Positions 24,557-35,002 of a stretch of 42,754 nt of DNA are shown here, piece by piece (position 1 is the stretch's first letter; every line of letters starts with the position of its first letter). Made by a program: the position numbers and the translations under genes. Source of the DNA: Candidatus Dormiibacterota bacterium (GTDB taxonomy: Bacteria > Chloroflexota > Dormibacteria > Aeolococcales > Aeolococcaceae); assembly GCA_003153125.1 (NCBI GenBank), contig PLWW01000083.1, positions 1 to 42,754 on the forward strand, written 5' to 3'. The notes beneath the pieces are model-generated. The model had not been told where the DNA came from. It saw only the letters and a list, made by a program, of their open reading frames with translations, and ran no database searches.

Positions 24557-25969
24557 ATGCCCCTCGACCTCGACGCCTACTGCGCGGCCAACCAGCCCCG
24601 TTTCCTCGCCGAATTGGTTGAGCTGCTGCGCATTCCCAGCATCTCGGCAGACCCGGCGTACGCGGCCGACGTGCGCCGCAACGCCGGGCACGTCGCGGGC
24701 GCGGCCCGAGCAGCCGGCTTCTCGGTGGTCGAGATCGTGGAGACAGAGGGTCACCCGGCCGTCTACGCGGAGGCGATCACCGACCCGGCCCTGCCGACGG
24801 TGCTCGTGTACGGCCACCACGACGTCCAGCCCGTCGACCCCCTCGACGAGTGGGTCTCCCCGCCGTTCGAGCCACAGGTCCGCGACGGGCGTCTCTACGC
24901 ACGCGGCGCGGTCGACGACAAGGGCCAGGTGTTCATGCACCTCAAGGCGGTCGAGGCCCACATGCGCACCCGCGGCCGCCTCCCCGTCAACCTGCGCCTC
25001 CTGGTCGAGGGCGAGGAGGAGATCGGCTCGGTGCACTTCGAACAGCTGGTCGAGACGATGGGAGAGCGACTGAGCGCCGACGTGGCGGTCATCTCCGACA
25101 CGGGCATCTTCGCCCGCGATGTGCCGTCGCTGACGGTGGGCTTGCGCGGGCTCGCCGGCGTGGAGGTGGAGGTGCGCGGCCCGAGCCTCGACCTCCATTC
25201 GGGGGTCTTCGGTGGCGCGGTACAGAACCCGGTCGACGCGCTGGCGCGGATGCTCGCGTCCCTGCGTGACCCTGTGACCGGGAGGGTGACCGTCGCGGGC
25301 TTCTACGACGACGTCGTCGAGCCGACCGAGGCTGAGCGCGCCGCCTACCGCTCGCTGCCCTTCGACGAGTCAGCCTTTCGCAAGGTCGCCGGAGGCATCG
25401 GCGCGACGGTGGGGGAGGAGGGATGGTCGGTGCTCGAGCGCCGCTGGGTGCGCCCGACGCTGGAGATCAACGGTATCTGGGGCGGCTACCAGGGACCGGG
25501 CGCCAAGACGATCATCCCCGCCCACGCGGGCGCCAAGATCAGCTGCAGGCTGGTGCCCAACCAGCGTCCCGACGTGATCGGCAGGCTGGTGGCCGAGGCG
25601 TTGCGTGCCGCCACACCGCCCGGGGTCACGTGCGAGGTGGAGGTGCGCCATGGCGGCAACCCGGTGATCACGCCGGCCGACCACCCCGCCGTGCGCGCGG
25701 CGTCGCGTGCCATGGGCAGCGTGTTCGGCAGGGAGCCGGTGATCATCCGCGAGGGCGGATCGATCCCGCCGGTGGAGGTCTTCCAGCGAGTGCTCGGCAT
25801 CCAGTCGGTGCTTGTGGGCGTCGGCCTGCCCGACGACTGCATCCACGCCCCCAACGAGAAGTTCGACCTCGACCACTACGCCATGGGAATCCGCATCCTC
25901 GCGCGGCTGTGGGACGAGGTCGCCGCGGAGATGGGTGACCAGCGCCGGGTACCATCGGCGGACAAATAG
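24557..25969 (+). CDS. M20-family dipeptidase (zinc-dependent)
   Basis: A 470-residue dinuclear zinc peptidase. Metal ligands are seen in YGHHDVQP (His about 88), ARGAVDDKGQ (Asp about 120), EGEEEIGS (catalytic Glu and ligand, about 153), ISDTGIF (Asp) and CIHAPNEKF (His near the C-terminus). The lid domain with LDLHSGVFGG and the large catalytic domain match the CNDP/PepV-like cytosolic dipeptidases that cut small peptides or acyl-amino acids. ATG at 24557 follows a short leader without a Shine-Dalgarno. The gene ends 21 bp before enolase, so they may be cotranscribed. Confidence 0.9.
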   Translation: MPLDLDAYCAANQPRFLAELVELLRIPSISADPAYAADVRRNAGHVAGAARAAGFSVVEIVETEGHPAVYAEAITDPALPTVLVYGHHDVQPVDPLDEWVSPPFEPQVRDGRLYARGAVDDKGQVFMHLKAVEAHMRTRGRLPVNLRLLVEGEEEIGSVHFEQLVETMGERLSADVAVISDTGIFARDVPSLTVGLRGLAGVEVEVRGPSLDLHSGVFGGAVQNPVDALARMLASLRDPVTGRVTVAGFYDDVVEPTEAERAAYRSLPFDESAFRKVAGGIGATVGEEGWSVLERRWVRPTLEINGIWGGYQGPGAKTIIPAHAGAKISCRLVPNQRPDVIGRLVAEALRAATPPGVTCEVEVRHGGNPVITPADHPAVRAASRAMGSVFGREPVIIREGGSIPPVEVFQRVLGIQSVLVGVGLPDDCIHAPNEKFDLDHYAMGIRILARLWDEVAAEMGDQRRVPSADK

Positions 25970-28542
<2,573 letters not shown>

Positions 28543-28594
28543 CGCCGCGTCTACCATTGGCCCAGCAGCAACCACCCGCGGAGGGCACCCTCAC

Positions 28595-28819
28595 ATGGCC
28601 GTGATCCGACTCGCCAACGGGTCCGACCTCGCCGTGAAGCTGACCGTCGCGGAGACGATCGCAGCCATCCAGGTGGCCGTCGGCGGCCCGGACTTCGTCG
28701 AGCTGCCCGGCGAGGACGGTCCGATTCACCTGCGCCCCGCAGGGGTCATCGCAGTCATCGAGGACTCGCGACGGGGCACCGCAGGGTTCCGTTTCGGAGC
28801 GGCCCGCGCCGCCGAGTAG
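28595..28819 (+). CDS. Conserved-looking 74-aa hypothetical protein
   Basis: A 74-residue protein starting MAVIRLANGSDLAVKLTV with GGAGGG upstream of the ATG. Strand-like segments (VIRLANG, FVELPGEDGP, GVIAVIED) suggest a small beta-rich fold such as FlbD-like domains. It is not ThiS/MoaD-like and lacks the C-terminal Gly-Gly needed for a CysO sulfur carrier. It lies between the PLP enzyme and the cysteine synthase, all on one strand. The role is unknown. Confidence 0.7.
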   Translation: MAVIRLANGSDLAVKLTVAETIAAIQVAVGGPDFVELPGEDGPIHLRPAGVIAVIEDSRRGTAGFRFGAARAAE

Positions 28820-28863
28820 GTTCCCGGGACGGCCGCGACGGGGTTGCAGCCGATAATGGCGGC

Positions 28864-29823
28864 ATGCCCGAGACCACGCGTGGCGCGGCGGCGGAGCGCG
28901 TGGCGCCGCTGACGCGCGGCACATCGATCCTTGGCAGCATCGGCAACACGCCGCTGTTGCGCATCCGTCTGTTCGAGAGAGAGCTTCCCGGCGTTGCAGT
29001 GTTCGGCAAGGCCGAGTTCCTCAACGCCGGCGGCTCCGTGAAGGACCGAGCCGCGCTGCGCATGATCCGCGACGGTGAGGCCAGCGGCGAGCTGACGCCG
29101 GACCGCATCATCCTCGACAGCACCAGCGGCAACACCGGCATCGCCTACGCGATGGTGGGGGCGGCGCTCGGCTACAGGGTGCGCCTGGTCATGCCGACCA
29201 ACGTCAGCGCCGAGCGCAAGTCGCTCATCGCCGCGTACGGCGCGGAGATCGTGTACAGCGACGCGCAGGAGGGAAGCGACGGCGCCATCCTGCTTGCCCA
29301 GAAGATGCGCGCGGACAACCCTGGCACCTATTACATGCCCGACCAGTACAACAACCCGTCCAACTGGCGCGCGCACTACGACGGCACCGGCGCTGAGATC
29401 TGGGAGCAGACCGACGGCGCCGTCACCCATTTCGTGGCCACCCTGGGCACCAGCGGCACCTTCATGGGCGTCAGCCGCCGGTTGCGTGACGAGCGTCCCG
29501 CAATGGTGTGCGTGTCGGTGCAGCCCGAGGATCCCTGGCACGGCCTCGAGGGGATGAAACACATGCCCAGCGCAATCGTCCCCGGCATCTACGACCGATC
29601 CCTGGCCGATGACAACCTCTGGGCTCCCACCGAACCCGCGTACGACCTCGCCCGCGAGCTCGCTCATCACGAGGGCATCCTTGTCGGACACTCCAGTGGC
29701 GCCGCCCTGTGGGGTGTTCGCGAGGTGGCCCGTCGGGTCGAGAGCGGTGTGATCGTCACCGTGCTGTGCGACGGCGGCAACCGCTACCTGAGCAGCGGCC
29801 TGTACGGGAGACAGTGGCAGTGA
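28864..29823 (+). CDS. cysM: Cysteine synthase, CysM-like (PLP)
   Basis: A 319-residue fold-type II PLP enzyme. Schiff-base Lys in LNAGGSVKDRAALRM, SGNTG phosphate/substrate loop (LDSTSGNTGIAYAM), GLGTSGT-type PLP-phosphate loop (THFVATLGTSGTFMG) and the end GGNRYLSSGLY. The central part (RLRDERPAMVCVSVQPEDPWHGLEGMKHM) has the layout of mycobacterial CysM, which uses O-phosphoserine and protein-bound thiocarboxylate. The selectivity residues cannot be judged reliably by eye, so the O-acetylserine alternative remains. Its stop overlaps the JAMM gene as GTGA, mirroring the mec/cysM neighbourhood in mycobacteria. Confidence 0.85.
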   Translation: MPETTRGAAAERVAPLTRGTSILGSIGNTPLLRIRLFERELPGVAVFGKAEFLNAGGSVKDRAALRMIRDGEASGELTPDRIILDSTSGNTGIAYAMVGAALGYRVRLVMPTNVSAERKSLIAAYGAEIVYSDAQEGSDGAILLAQKMRADNPGTYYMPDQYNNPSNWRAHYDGTGAEIWEQTDGAVTHFVATLGTSGTFMGVSRRLRDERPAMVCVSVQPEDPWHGLEGMKHMPSAIVPGIYDRSLADDNLWAPTEPAYDLARELAHHEGILVGHSSGAALWGVREVARRVESGVIVTVLCDGGNRYLSSGLYGRQWQ

Positions 29824-30272
29824 GCCTGGGTGACATCAACCTGGTGGTGACCGCGGATGCGCTCATCCGCGAGTACGCAACCGCCGCCTACGTCAACGAG
29901 GGATGCGGCGTGTTGCTTGGCCGCTTCCAGGGAGGCCGGGTCGAGGTCGTTGACGCCACCTCCGGCAACAACCTCAACATCGAGCGCGCCCGCGACAGGT
30001 ACATTCTCGACCCCGCCGACATCGTCCGCGCCGACCGTGAGGCACGGGCGCGGTACCTCGACATCGTGGGGTTCTGGCACAGCCATCCCGACCACCCGGC
30101 GCGGCCATCCGACTTCGACACCGACCACGCCTGGGTCGACTACGTCTACATCATTGTCAACACGACCGCCGACGGCGCCGGCGACCTCAACGGCTTCACG
30201 CTTGCCGAGGAGGGTGGCCCGTTCCGGCAGCTGCCGTTGATGGTCACGCCGGGCCCCGGGCCGGCACGGTGA
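29820..30272 (+). CDS. JAMM/JAB1 metalloprotease (Mec-like)
   Basis: A 150-residue zinc protease with a complete JAMM signature: Glu about 27 (VNEGCGVLLG) and HSHPDHPARPSDFD (His 87, His 89, Ser 97, Asp 100). Mycobacterial Mec removes newly made cysteine from the sulfur carrier CysO. The gene overlaps cysM by GTGA, which supports the same role. Its GTG 29820 is preferred over GTG 29814 because of this overlap. Its stop overlaps the GTG of der, again by four bases. The sequence around the active site is the standard prokaryotic JAB form. Confidence 0.85.
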   Translation: MSLGDINLVVTADALIREYATAAYVNEGCGVLLGRFQGGRVEVVDATSGNNLNIERARDRYILDPADIVRADREARARYLDIVGFWHSHPDHPARPSDFDTDHAWVDYVYIIVNTTADGAGDLNGFTLAEEGGPFRQLPLMVTPGPGPAR

Positions 30273-31687
30273 GCCGCGTCGTGGCAGCACGGACACGCCC
30301 ACGGCGGCGCCGCGGCGGCGCCGACTCGGACCTCGGACCGCCGTCGGGGATCGTCGCCATCGTGGGGCGTCCCAACGTCGGCAAGTCGACGCTGTTCAAC
30401 CGCTTCACGGGACAGCGCCATGCCATCGTCGACGAGCTCGCCGGGCTGACCCGCGACCGGCTCTACGGGGTGACGGAGTGGGGCGGGCGGCGGTTCACCG
30501 TGGTGGACACGGCAGGCCTGGATCCTGCCCTGGTTCGCGACAACCCCGGCATGGCGGTGCTCACCGCCGGCACGCAGCAGCAGGCGCGCCTGGCCATCGC
30601 CGAGGCGGACGTCTGCGTGCAGCTGGTCGACGTGCGCGCCGGGGTGACCGCGCTCGACGAGGACGTCGCCACCATCCTGCGCAGCGGCGGCAAGCCGGTC
30701 ATCCTGGTCGGCAACAAGGCCGACAGCCCGAGCAATCCTCACTACGCCCACGAGCTGTACCGCCTCGGTCTCGGCGAGCCGGTGCTGGTCTCGGCCCTGG
30801 TCGGCACCGACACCGGCGACCTGCTCGACCGTATCGTCGACGAGCTGCCACCGGCAGGTGACGCCATCGCCGTGGACGAGCCGATGGAGCTGCGCCTGGC
30901 CATCATCGGCAAGCCCAACGTGGGCAAGTCGTCGCTGCTCAACGCGATCGTGGGGGAGGAGCGGGCGCTGGTCTCGCCGCTGGCCGGGACCACCCGCGAT
31001 GCCGTCGACACGCTGGTGATGCACGGCGAGCGGACGGTGCGCCTGGTCGACACCGCAGGCATCCGCCGGCGTGGTGTCATCGACACCAACGTCGAGCACT
31101 ACAGCCTGCTGCGTGCGCTGCGTGCGCTGGAACGCAGCGACGTCGCGCTCCTGGTCGTGGACGCCAGCGACGGCATCGTCGCGCAGGACCGTCATGTCGC
31201 CGGCTACGCGGTGGATGCGGGCAAGGGCCTGGTCGTCATCGCCAACAAGTGGGACCTGATCGACCAGGAGAAGCGCGCCGACCCGGCGTTTCTCGCATCG
31301 ATTCGTGAGGCATTCGACTTCGTTCCCGGCGTGCCCATCCTCACGGTGTCGGCGACCGAGGGTCGCAACGTCGCGCGTGTCCTGGACGCCGCCACGACGG
31401 TCGCCGCAGCGCGCGCGACGCGCATTCCCACCGCGGCACTGAACACGCTGCTGCGCGATGCATTCCTTGCCCACCCTCCCAGGCACGACAAGGGACGGCA
31501 GCTCAAGCTGCTGTACGCGACCCAGGCGAGCACCCCGGCGCCGACCATCGTGCTGTTCGTGAACGACCCCGACCTCATGCACTTCGCCTACGGCAGATAC
31601 CTGGAGAACCGAATCCGCGCCGTCTTCGGGTTTGCGGGCACGAGGATGCGGATCGTGCCCCGGGCGCGGGCCGAGCGGGAGCGTTAG
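30269..31687 (+). CDS. der: GTPase Der (EngA)
   Basis: A 472-residue double GTPase. The first G domain has GRPNVGKST (about 33-41), DTAG and NKAD. The second has GKPNVGKSS, DTAG and NKWD. It is followed by a KH-like C-terminal domain (QLKLLYATQASTPAPTIVLFVNDP, FAYGRYLENRIRAVFGFAGT). It acts in 50S ribosome assembly. An Arg-rich N-terminal extension of about 28 residues precedes the first domain. GTG start overlaps the protease stop (GTGA), so der is coupled to the cysteine genes. No U-run terminator follows. Confidence 0.95.
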   Translation: MSRVVAARTRPRRRRGGADSDLGPPSGIVAIVGRPNVGKSTLFNRFTGQRHAIVDELAGLTRDRLYGVTEWGGRRFTVVDTAGLDPALVRDNPGMAVLTAGTQQQARLAIAEADVCVQLVDVRAGVTALDEDVATILRSGGKPVILVGNKADSPSNPHYAHELYRLGLGEPVLVSALVGTDTGDLLDRIVDELPPAGDAIAVDEPMELRLAIIGKPNVGKSSLLNAIVGEERALVSPLAGTTRDAVDTLVMHGERTVRLVDTAGIRRRGVIDTNVEHYSLLRALRALERSDVALLVVDASDGIVAQDRHVAGYAVDAGKGLVVIANKWDLIDQEKRADPAFLASIREAFDFVPGVPILTVSATEGRNVARVLDAATTVAAARATRIPTAALNTLLRDAFLAHPPRHDKGRQLKLLYATQASTPAPTIVLFVNDPDLMHFAYGRYLENRIRAVFGFAGTRMRIVPRARAERER

Positions 31688-31742
31688 GCACTCTTCGCGA
31701 TCGGGTGGGCGGCCCTGAGCGGTACAGTTACCCAGCGTACCC

Positions 31743-31768
31743 GGGTGTGGTGAGTGCCACTCACACCC
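31743..31768 (+). terminator. GC-rich hairpin between der and tRNA-Pro
   Basis: GGGTGTG (31743-31749) pairs with CACACCC (31762-31768), with an extra G-U pair and a 10-base loop. It is 56 bp after the der stop and 5 bp before the tRNA. There is no T-run, so it may be a weak terminator or a tRNA leader element. Confidence 0.3.
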
Positions 31769-31773
31769 GCTCT

Positions 31774-31850
31774 CGGGGAGTAGCTCAGGTGGTTAGAGTA
31801 CTGGTCTGGGGGACCAGGGGTCGCAGGTTCGAGTCCTGTCTCCCCGACCA
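31774..31850 (+). tRNA. tRNA-Pro(GGG)
   Basis: A complete cloverleaf: acceptor CGGGGAG with CTCCCCG, D-arm GCTCAGGTGGTTAGAGT, anticodon arm CTGGT-CTGGGGG-ACCAG (anticodon GGG), T-arm GCAGGTTCGAGTCCTGT, discriminator A and encoded CCA. The C1-G72 start is typical of tRNA-Pro. It is the only intact tRNA in the window and lies downstream of der. Confidence 0.97.
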
Positions 31851-32042
31851 TTGCGTCGAAATGGTTACAGCGTAAGGGATTTGGCTACTTAGGTTCCTGC
31901 CAGTTCCGACACGATGGTGGTGACCGCCACTACTCTACTGCGTATAGCGTGGAGTTTCAGACAACGGCGCCTATGCGATTGGTCACCCCATGCGACGAGT
32001 CTCGCCGTGGCCGTTGTTGGTCAGTGCTTCGGCTTCGGGGCG

Positions 32043-33008
32043 TCAGGTGCGCGTCGGCAGGTCGCGGAGAAAGCCGATAAGGCCGGCGAAGTAGGTCTCT
32101 TGATCGTCGTAGAGGGCGAGGTGGCTGCCTCTGGGGCAGTAAAGATAGCGACCGCGAGGAAGGAGTCCGGCCATCATCTCCATGTGGGCGGGGTCCATGG
32201 TGTCGTAACGGGCGCCGATGACCAGCGTCGGCACCTCTATACGCTGGAGGTCGGCGACTCGGTCCCAGTTGGCCAGCTTGGCGTCAGCGCTCATCCCGAG
32301 CTCGCTGGGACCCTGCATCTGCACGTAGATCTTCTGATTGATGTGGGCGAAGGCGCGCTGCACCGGGTCTGGCCAGTTGTCGGCAGGCATGCGCAGAGTG
32401 TGATGCTCGTAGTAAGAGGGCATCAGCAGTTCCATGTAGCGCGGGTTCTCGATGTCGCCGGCCGCCTCGAGGGCCTTGATCTCGGCTAACACGTCTTGGT
32501 CCATCGCCGGCATGAGCACCTGCTCGGCATAGGTCGTGTACGCGGGCGCGCTGGCCATCATGTTCGAGATCACCAGCCCCCGGAGGTGCTCCTGGTATGC
32601 CAGGGCGTACTCAATGGCGAGTATCCCGCCCCACGACTGGCCATAGAGAACGAAGTCGCCCCGACCGAGGCCGAGGGCTCGGCGGACCTGCTCGACCTCG
32701 TCGACAAACCGGTCCAACTCCCAGAGCGACGGGTCGTCGGGTTGGTCGCTGAAGCCCGAGCCGAGCTGGTCATAGTAGTAGTACTCGATCCCGGCGGCCG
32801 GAAGGTAGCTATCGCAGGCCTCCAAGTACTCGTGGGTGCACCCGGGACCGCCGTGGAGCAGCAACACCTTCAGCTCAGGGTTGTTACCGACCCGCCGGGT
32901 CCAGACATCGAAGCGCCCGACAGGCGTGTTGACGGGAATTCGGCGAGCTCCGCCGCTCAGTCGGTCTTCGCGACCGGAGTAGTCAAGATATCGTTCGGCG
33001 GTACCCAT
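32043..33008 (-). CDS. pip: Proline iminopeptidase-type alpha/beta hydrolase
   Basis: A 321-residue hydrolase of the prolyl aminopeptidase (S33) family. It has the oxyanion motif LLLHGGPGCTHEYLE, YYDQLGSGFSDQP and the nucleophile GQSWGG (Ser). The Asp is in GARYDTMDP and the His in CPRGSHLALYDD. A helical cap is also present. ATG 33008 (MGTAERYLDYSG) fits the family start; the longer frame upstream is antisense to another gene. It would remove N-terminal Pro from peptides in the cytosol. It stands alone, divergent from an amine-oxidase remnant that begins within 50 bp. Confidence 0.85.
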   Translation of the reverse strand: MGTAERYLDYSGREDRLSGGARRIPVNTPVGRFDVWTRRVGNNPELKVLLLHGGPGCTHEYLEACDSYLPAAGIEYYYYDQLGSGFSDQPDDPSLWELDRFVDEVEQVRRALGLGRGDFVLYGQSWGGILAIEYALAYQEHLRGLVISNMMASAPAYTTYAEQVLMPAMDQDVLAEIKALEAAGDIENPRYMELLMPSYYEHHTLRMPADNWPDPVQRAFAHINQKIYVQMQGPSELGMSADAKLANWDRVADLQRIEVPTLVIGARYDTMDPAHMEMMAGLLPRGRYLYCPRGSHLALYDDQETYFAGLIGFLRDLPTRT

Positions 33009-33054
33009 TCGAAGGAGAGTACAAAAGGGGGTACAAGCTGAGTACGAAAGCTGG

Positions 33055-33792
33055 ATGGCCGCGCAGTTGCCTGAACCGGCCATCCAGCTCGGCCATCGCC
33101 TCGTGGCACTTCGCGAGAACGGCGATCGCTCGCATACGCTGACCTTCGAGGTCGGCGGCCTGACCACCGACGTTGTGGCCGACCACGTTGTTCTCGCCCT
33201 GCCGTTCAGCACCCTGCGTGAGGTCGACCTCAGTCGCGCCGGGTTCGGCGCCGAGAAACGCCGCGTCATCGACACGCTCGGTATGGGGTTCAACCCGAAG
33301 ATCCACGTCGAGGTGGGGGAGAAGACGTGGGTCCGCAGCGGCTTCAACGGCGTGGCGTACACCGATTGGCACGGCTTCGACGTCTGCTGGGACGACTCTG
33401 TCCCCTTGGGTCCCCGGGGCGCGCCGGCCCTGCTCAACGCGTTCCCTGGCGCGAGCACCGGCCGCGCAGTCCTCACGGGTGCCGACCATGGGCCGTCGCC
33501 GTCCGGGGATGTCGACTGGTTCCTCGACCAGGTCGACCCCATCTTCCCGGGGACACGCAAGGCGTACACGGGGCTGGCATATGAGGACCACTGGGCGCGG
33601 GATCCCTGGGTGAAAGGGGCCTACTCGTACATGCGTGTCGGACAGGCCGCAGCCTATGGTCCCATCGCTGCCGCCCCTGAGGGGCGGGTCCACTTCGCCG
33701 GCGAGCACACATCCATCAACAACCAGGGTTTTCTGGACGGGGCGGTCGAGACAGGTGAGCGCGCCGCGCGCCAGATCTTCCGACAGATCTGA
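33055..33792 (+). pseudogene. Flavin amine oxidase, C-terminal half only
   Basis: About 245 residues match the C-terminal half of a FAD-dependent monoamine-type oxidase. Seen are VVADHVVLALPFSTLREVDL, the substrate-domain strand KTWVRSGFNGVAYTDW, and the closing FAD site GRVHFAGEHTSINNQGFLDGAVETGERAA. The N-terminal Rossmann dinucleotide fold (GxGxxG) that starts such enzymes is missing. The frame is open back to about 33007 but reads non-homologous sequence there. Loss of the FAD-binding half makes it non-functional. Its left edge abuts the iminopeptidase start, suggesting a deletion junction. Confidence 0.75.
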
Positions 33793-33819
33793 CCTGCGGG
33801 CCGCGCTGACGAAGCGCCG

Positions 33820-33966
33820 GGTCTGACCAAGCGAGAGGTGGCATCGTTCCTGCACGTCTCGCACATCTACGACAAGATCGGAGTGCGCAGCCGCGCCGCA
33901 CTGGCGCTCTTCGGGATGAAACACGGGCTGCTCAGCGTCGATCGGATCGATAGCCAGCGTCCTTGA
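33820..33966 (+). pseudogene. LuxR-type HTH regulator remnant with internal deletion
   Basis: The frame gives GLTKREVASF, then HVSHIYDKIGVRSRAALALF and GMKHGLLS to TGA 33964-33966. The first and last parts are the usual LuxR/GerE HTH ends, but the central helices (normally about 25 residues with the recognition helix) are missing. There is also no sensor domain or start. It is therefore a relic, directly after the amine-oxidase relic. Confidence 0.5.
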
Positions 33967-34184
33967 CAGCCTCGACGTGCAGCCAGGGTCAAAGGACATG
34001 CCAACCAGTTACGAACGGCTCTGGGCCGCCGGTCGGGGGTCGTTCACGGTTGACGTGATAGCCGATCACATGGAGGTGAGAGCGGTGAGTGTGAACCCGA
34101 TGAGCTGCGCGAGATGGCTGTGAAGCGGTCCGCGAGCGGCAGCTCGAAGAGATCACCGGACTGGAACGCACCGGCCACAATGAA

Positions 34185-34691
34185 ATGACTATCAAGCGAA
34201 TCCTCGCCGCAACCGACGGGTCGGCGCCAGCGCAGGCAGCCATCGCGTGGGCAGCCGAAGTCGCAGCGCCCCTCGGCGCCGAGGTCGTACTGCTCTCGGT
34301 TGTCGATTTCGCCAATGGGTTCCCCGGCATCCTGTACATGTCCGGTGACCAAGCCAGGATGCGCGAACGCTTGGCCAACGACTTGAACGGGGCCTGGTCA
34401 GCGAGCCTGCGCGAGGCTCGAGTCAGCTATCGGGCATTGGTGCGCGATGGCAGACCAGCTGCAGTCATCGTGGAGACCGCGGCCGCCGAGGAGGCCGACC
34501 TCATCGCCATGGGCTCGCGCGGCCAGGCTGGTGTCGCCGAGCTTGTGCTGGGCAGCGTCGCCCGCAACGTGCTCCATCACGCCCGGACCCCGGTTGTGAT
34601 CATGCCGCCCAGCGCCGTAACAGCGATAGGGCGGATCCAGCCGTCTTCTATGGCTGTCGGCGGAGCCTCCTATGATGCACAGGCGACTTGA
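34185..34691 (+). CDS. Universal stress protein (UspA family)
   Basis: A 168-residue single-domain Usp. It begins MTIKRILAATDGSAPAQAAI, with the first strand and ATP-ribose Asp, and ends with the ATP-phosphate motif GSRGQAGVAELVLGSVARNVL followed by strand PVVIMP. The pattern G-2x-G-9x-G-S suggests an ATP-binding type. The C-terminal 28 residues are an extra tail. It is cytosolic and probably stress-induced. A frame upstream reads protein-like (VRERQLEEITGLERTGHNE) in phase, so an earlier start is possible, but no start codon is near it. Downstream lies the ATPase cluster on the other strand. Confidence 0.85.
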   Translation: MTIKRILAATDGSAPAQAAIAWAAEVAAPLGAEVVLLSVVDFANGFPGILYMSGDQARMRERLANDLNGAWSASLREARVSYRALVRDGRPAAVIVETAAAEEADLIAMGSRGQAGVAELVLGSVARNVLHHARTPVVIMPPSAVTAIGRIQPSSMAVGGASYDAQAT

Positions 34692-34733
34692 GTTCGGTCT
34701 CATCGCTTCGTTGATCGCCGCCATCGCGATCGC

Positions 34734-34886
34734 ATGGTCGAATGGAGCGTCATCGGCTTCAACCCGCTGCAGGCCTTGGATCTCCTTGTGGCCGTTGTGA
34801 TGCTGGGGCTGGTTGCTTGCCTGGAACTACGACAAGGCGGCGCGCTACGGACGCACTGGCCAGTGCGGCCAGTCCGATCTCGCTGA
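34734..34886 (+). CDS. Possible small membrane protein (50 aa)
   Basis: ATG 34734 gives 50 residues with one strong membrane helix (LQALDLLVAVVMLGLVACLEL) and a basic tail to TGA 34884-34886. Just upstream, in a different frame from ATG 34674/34677, MHRRLEFGLIASLIAAIAIAW is another helix. One base shift would join them into a two-helix protein of about 70 residues. It may be a frameshifted gene or chance. No family is recognised. Confidence 0.3.
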   Translation: MVEWSVIGFNPLQALDLLVAVVMLGLVACLELRQGGALRTHWPVRPVRSR

Positions 34887-35002
34887 CCGCGCCGATACGG
34901 CGCGCGCGTCATCTTCGCTAGGCCCACGGGCTCCACATCCGGTCATCGGCGCGTGCCCCGTCGCAGTGCCACCAGTTCGGAGGCGGACAACTCACCTCGG
35001 CG
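34887..35002. other. Short non-coding stretch after the universal stress region
   Basis: No convincing gene. Two convergent units (stress-protein side and the P-type ATPase operon) meet here, but no hairpin plus T-run was found. Confidence 0.4.

Noticed and set aside
33018-33050. Near-repeat GAGTACAAAAGG / GAGTACGAAAG
   Set aside because: Too short and imperfect; only two copies, with no related element.
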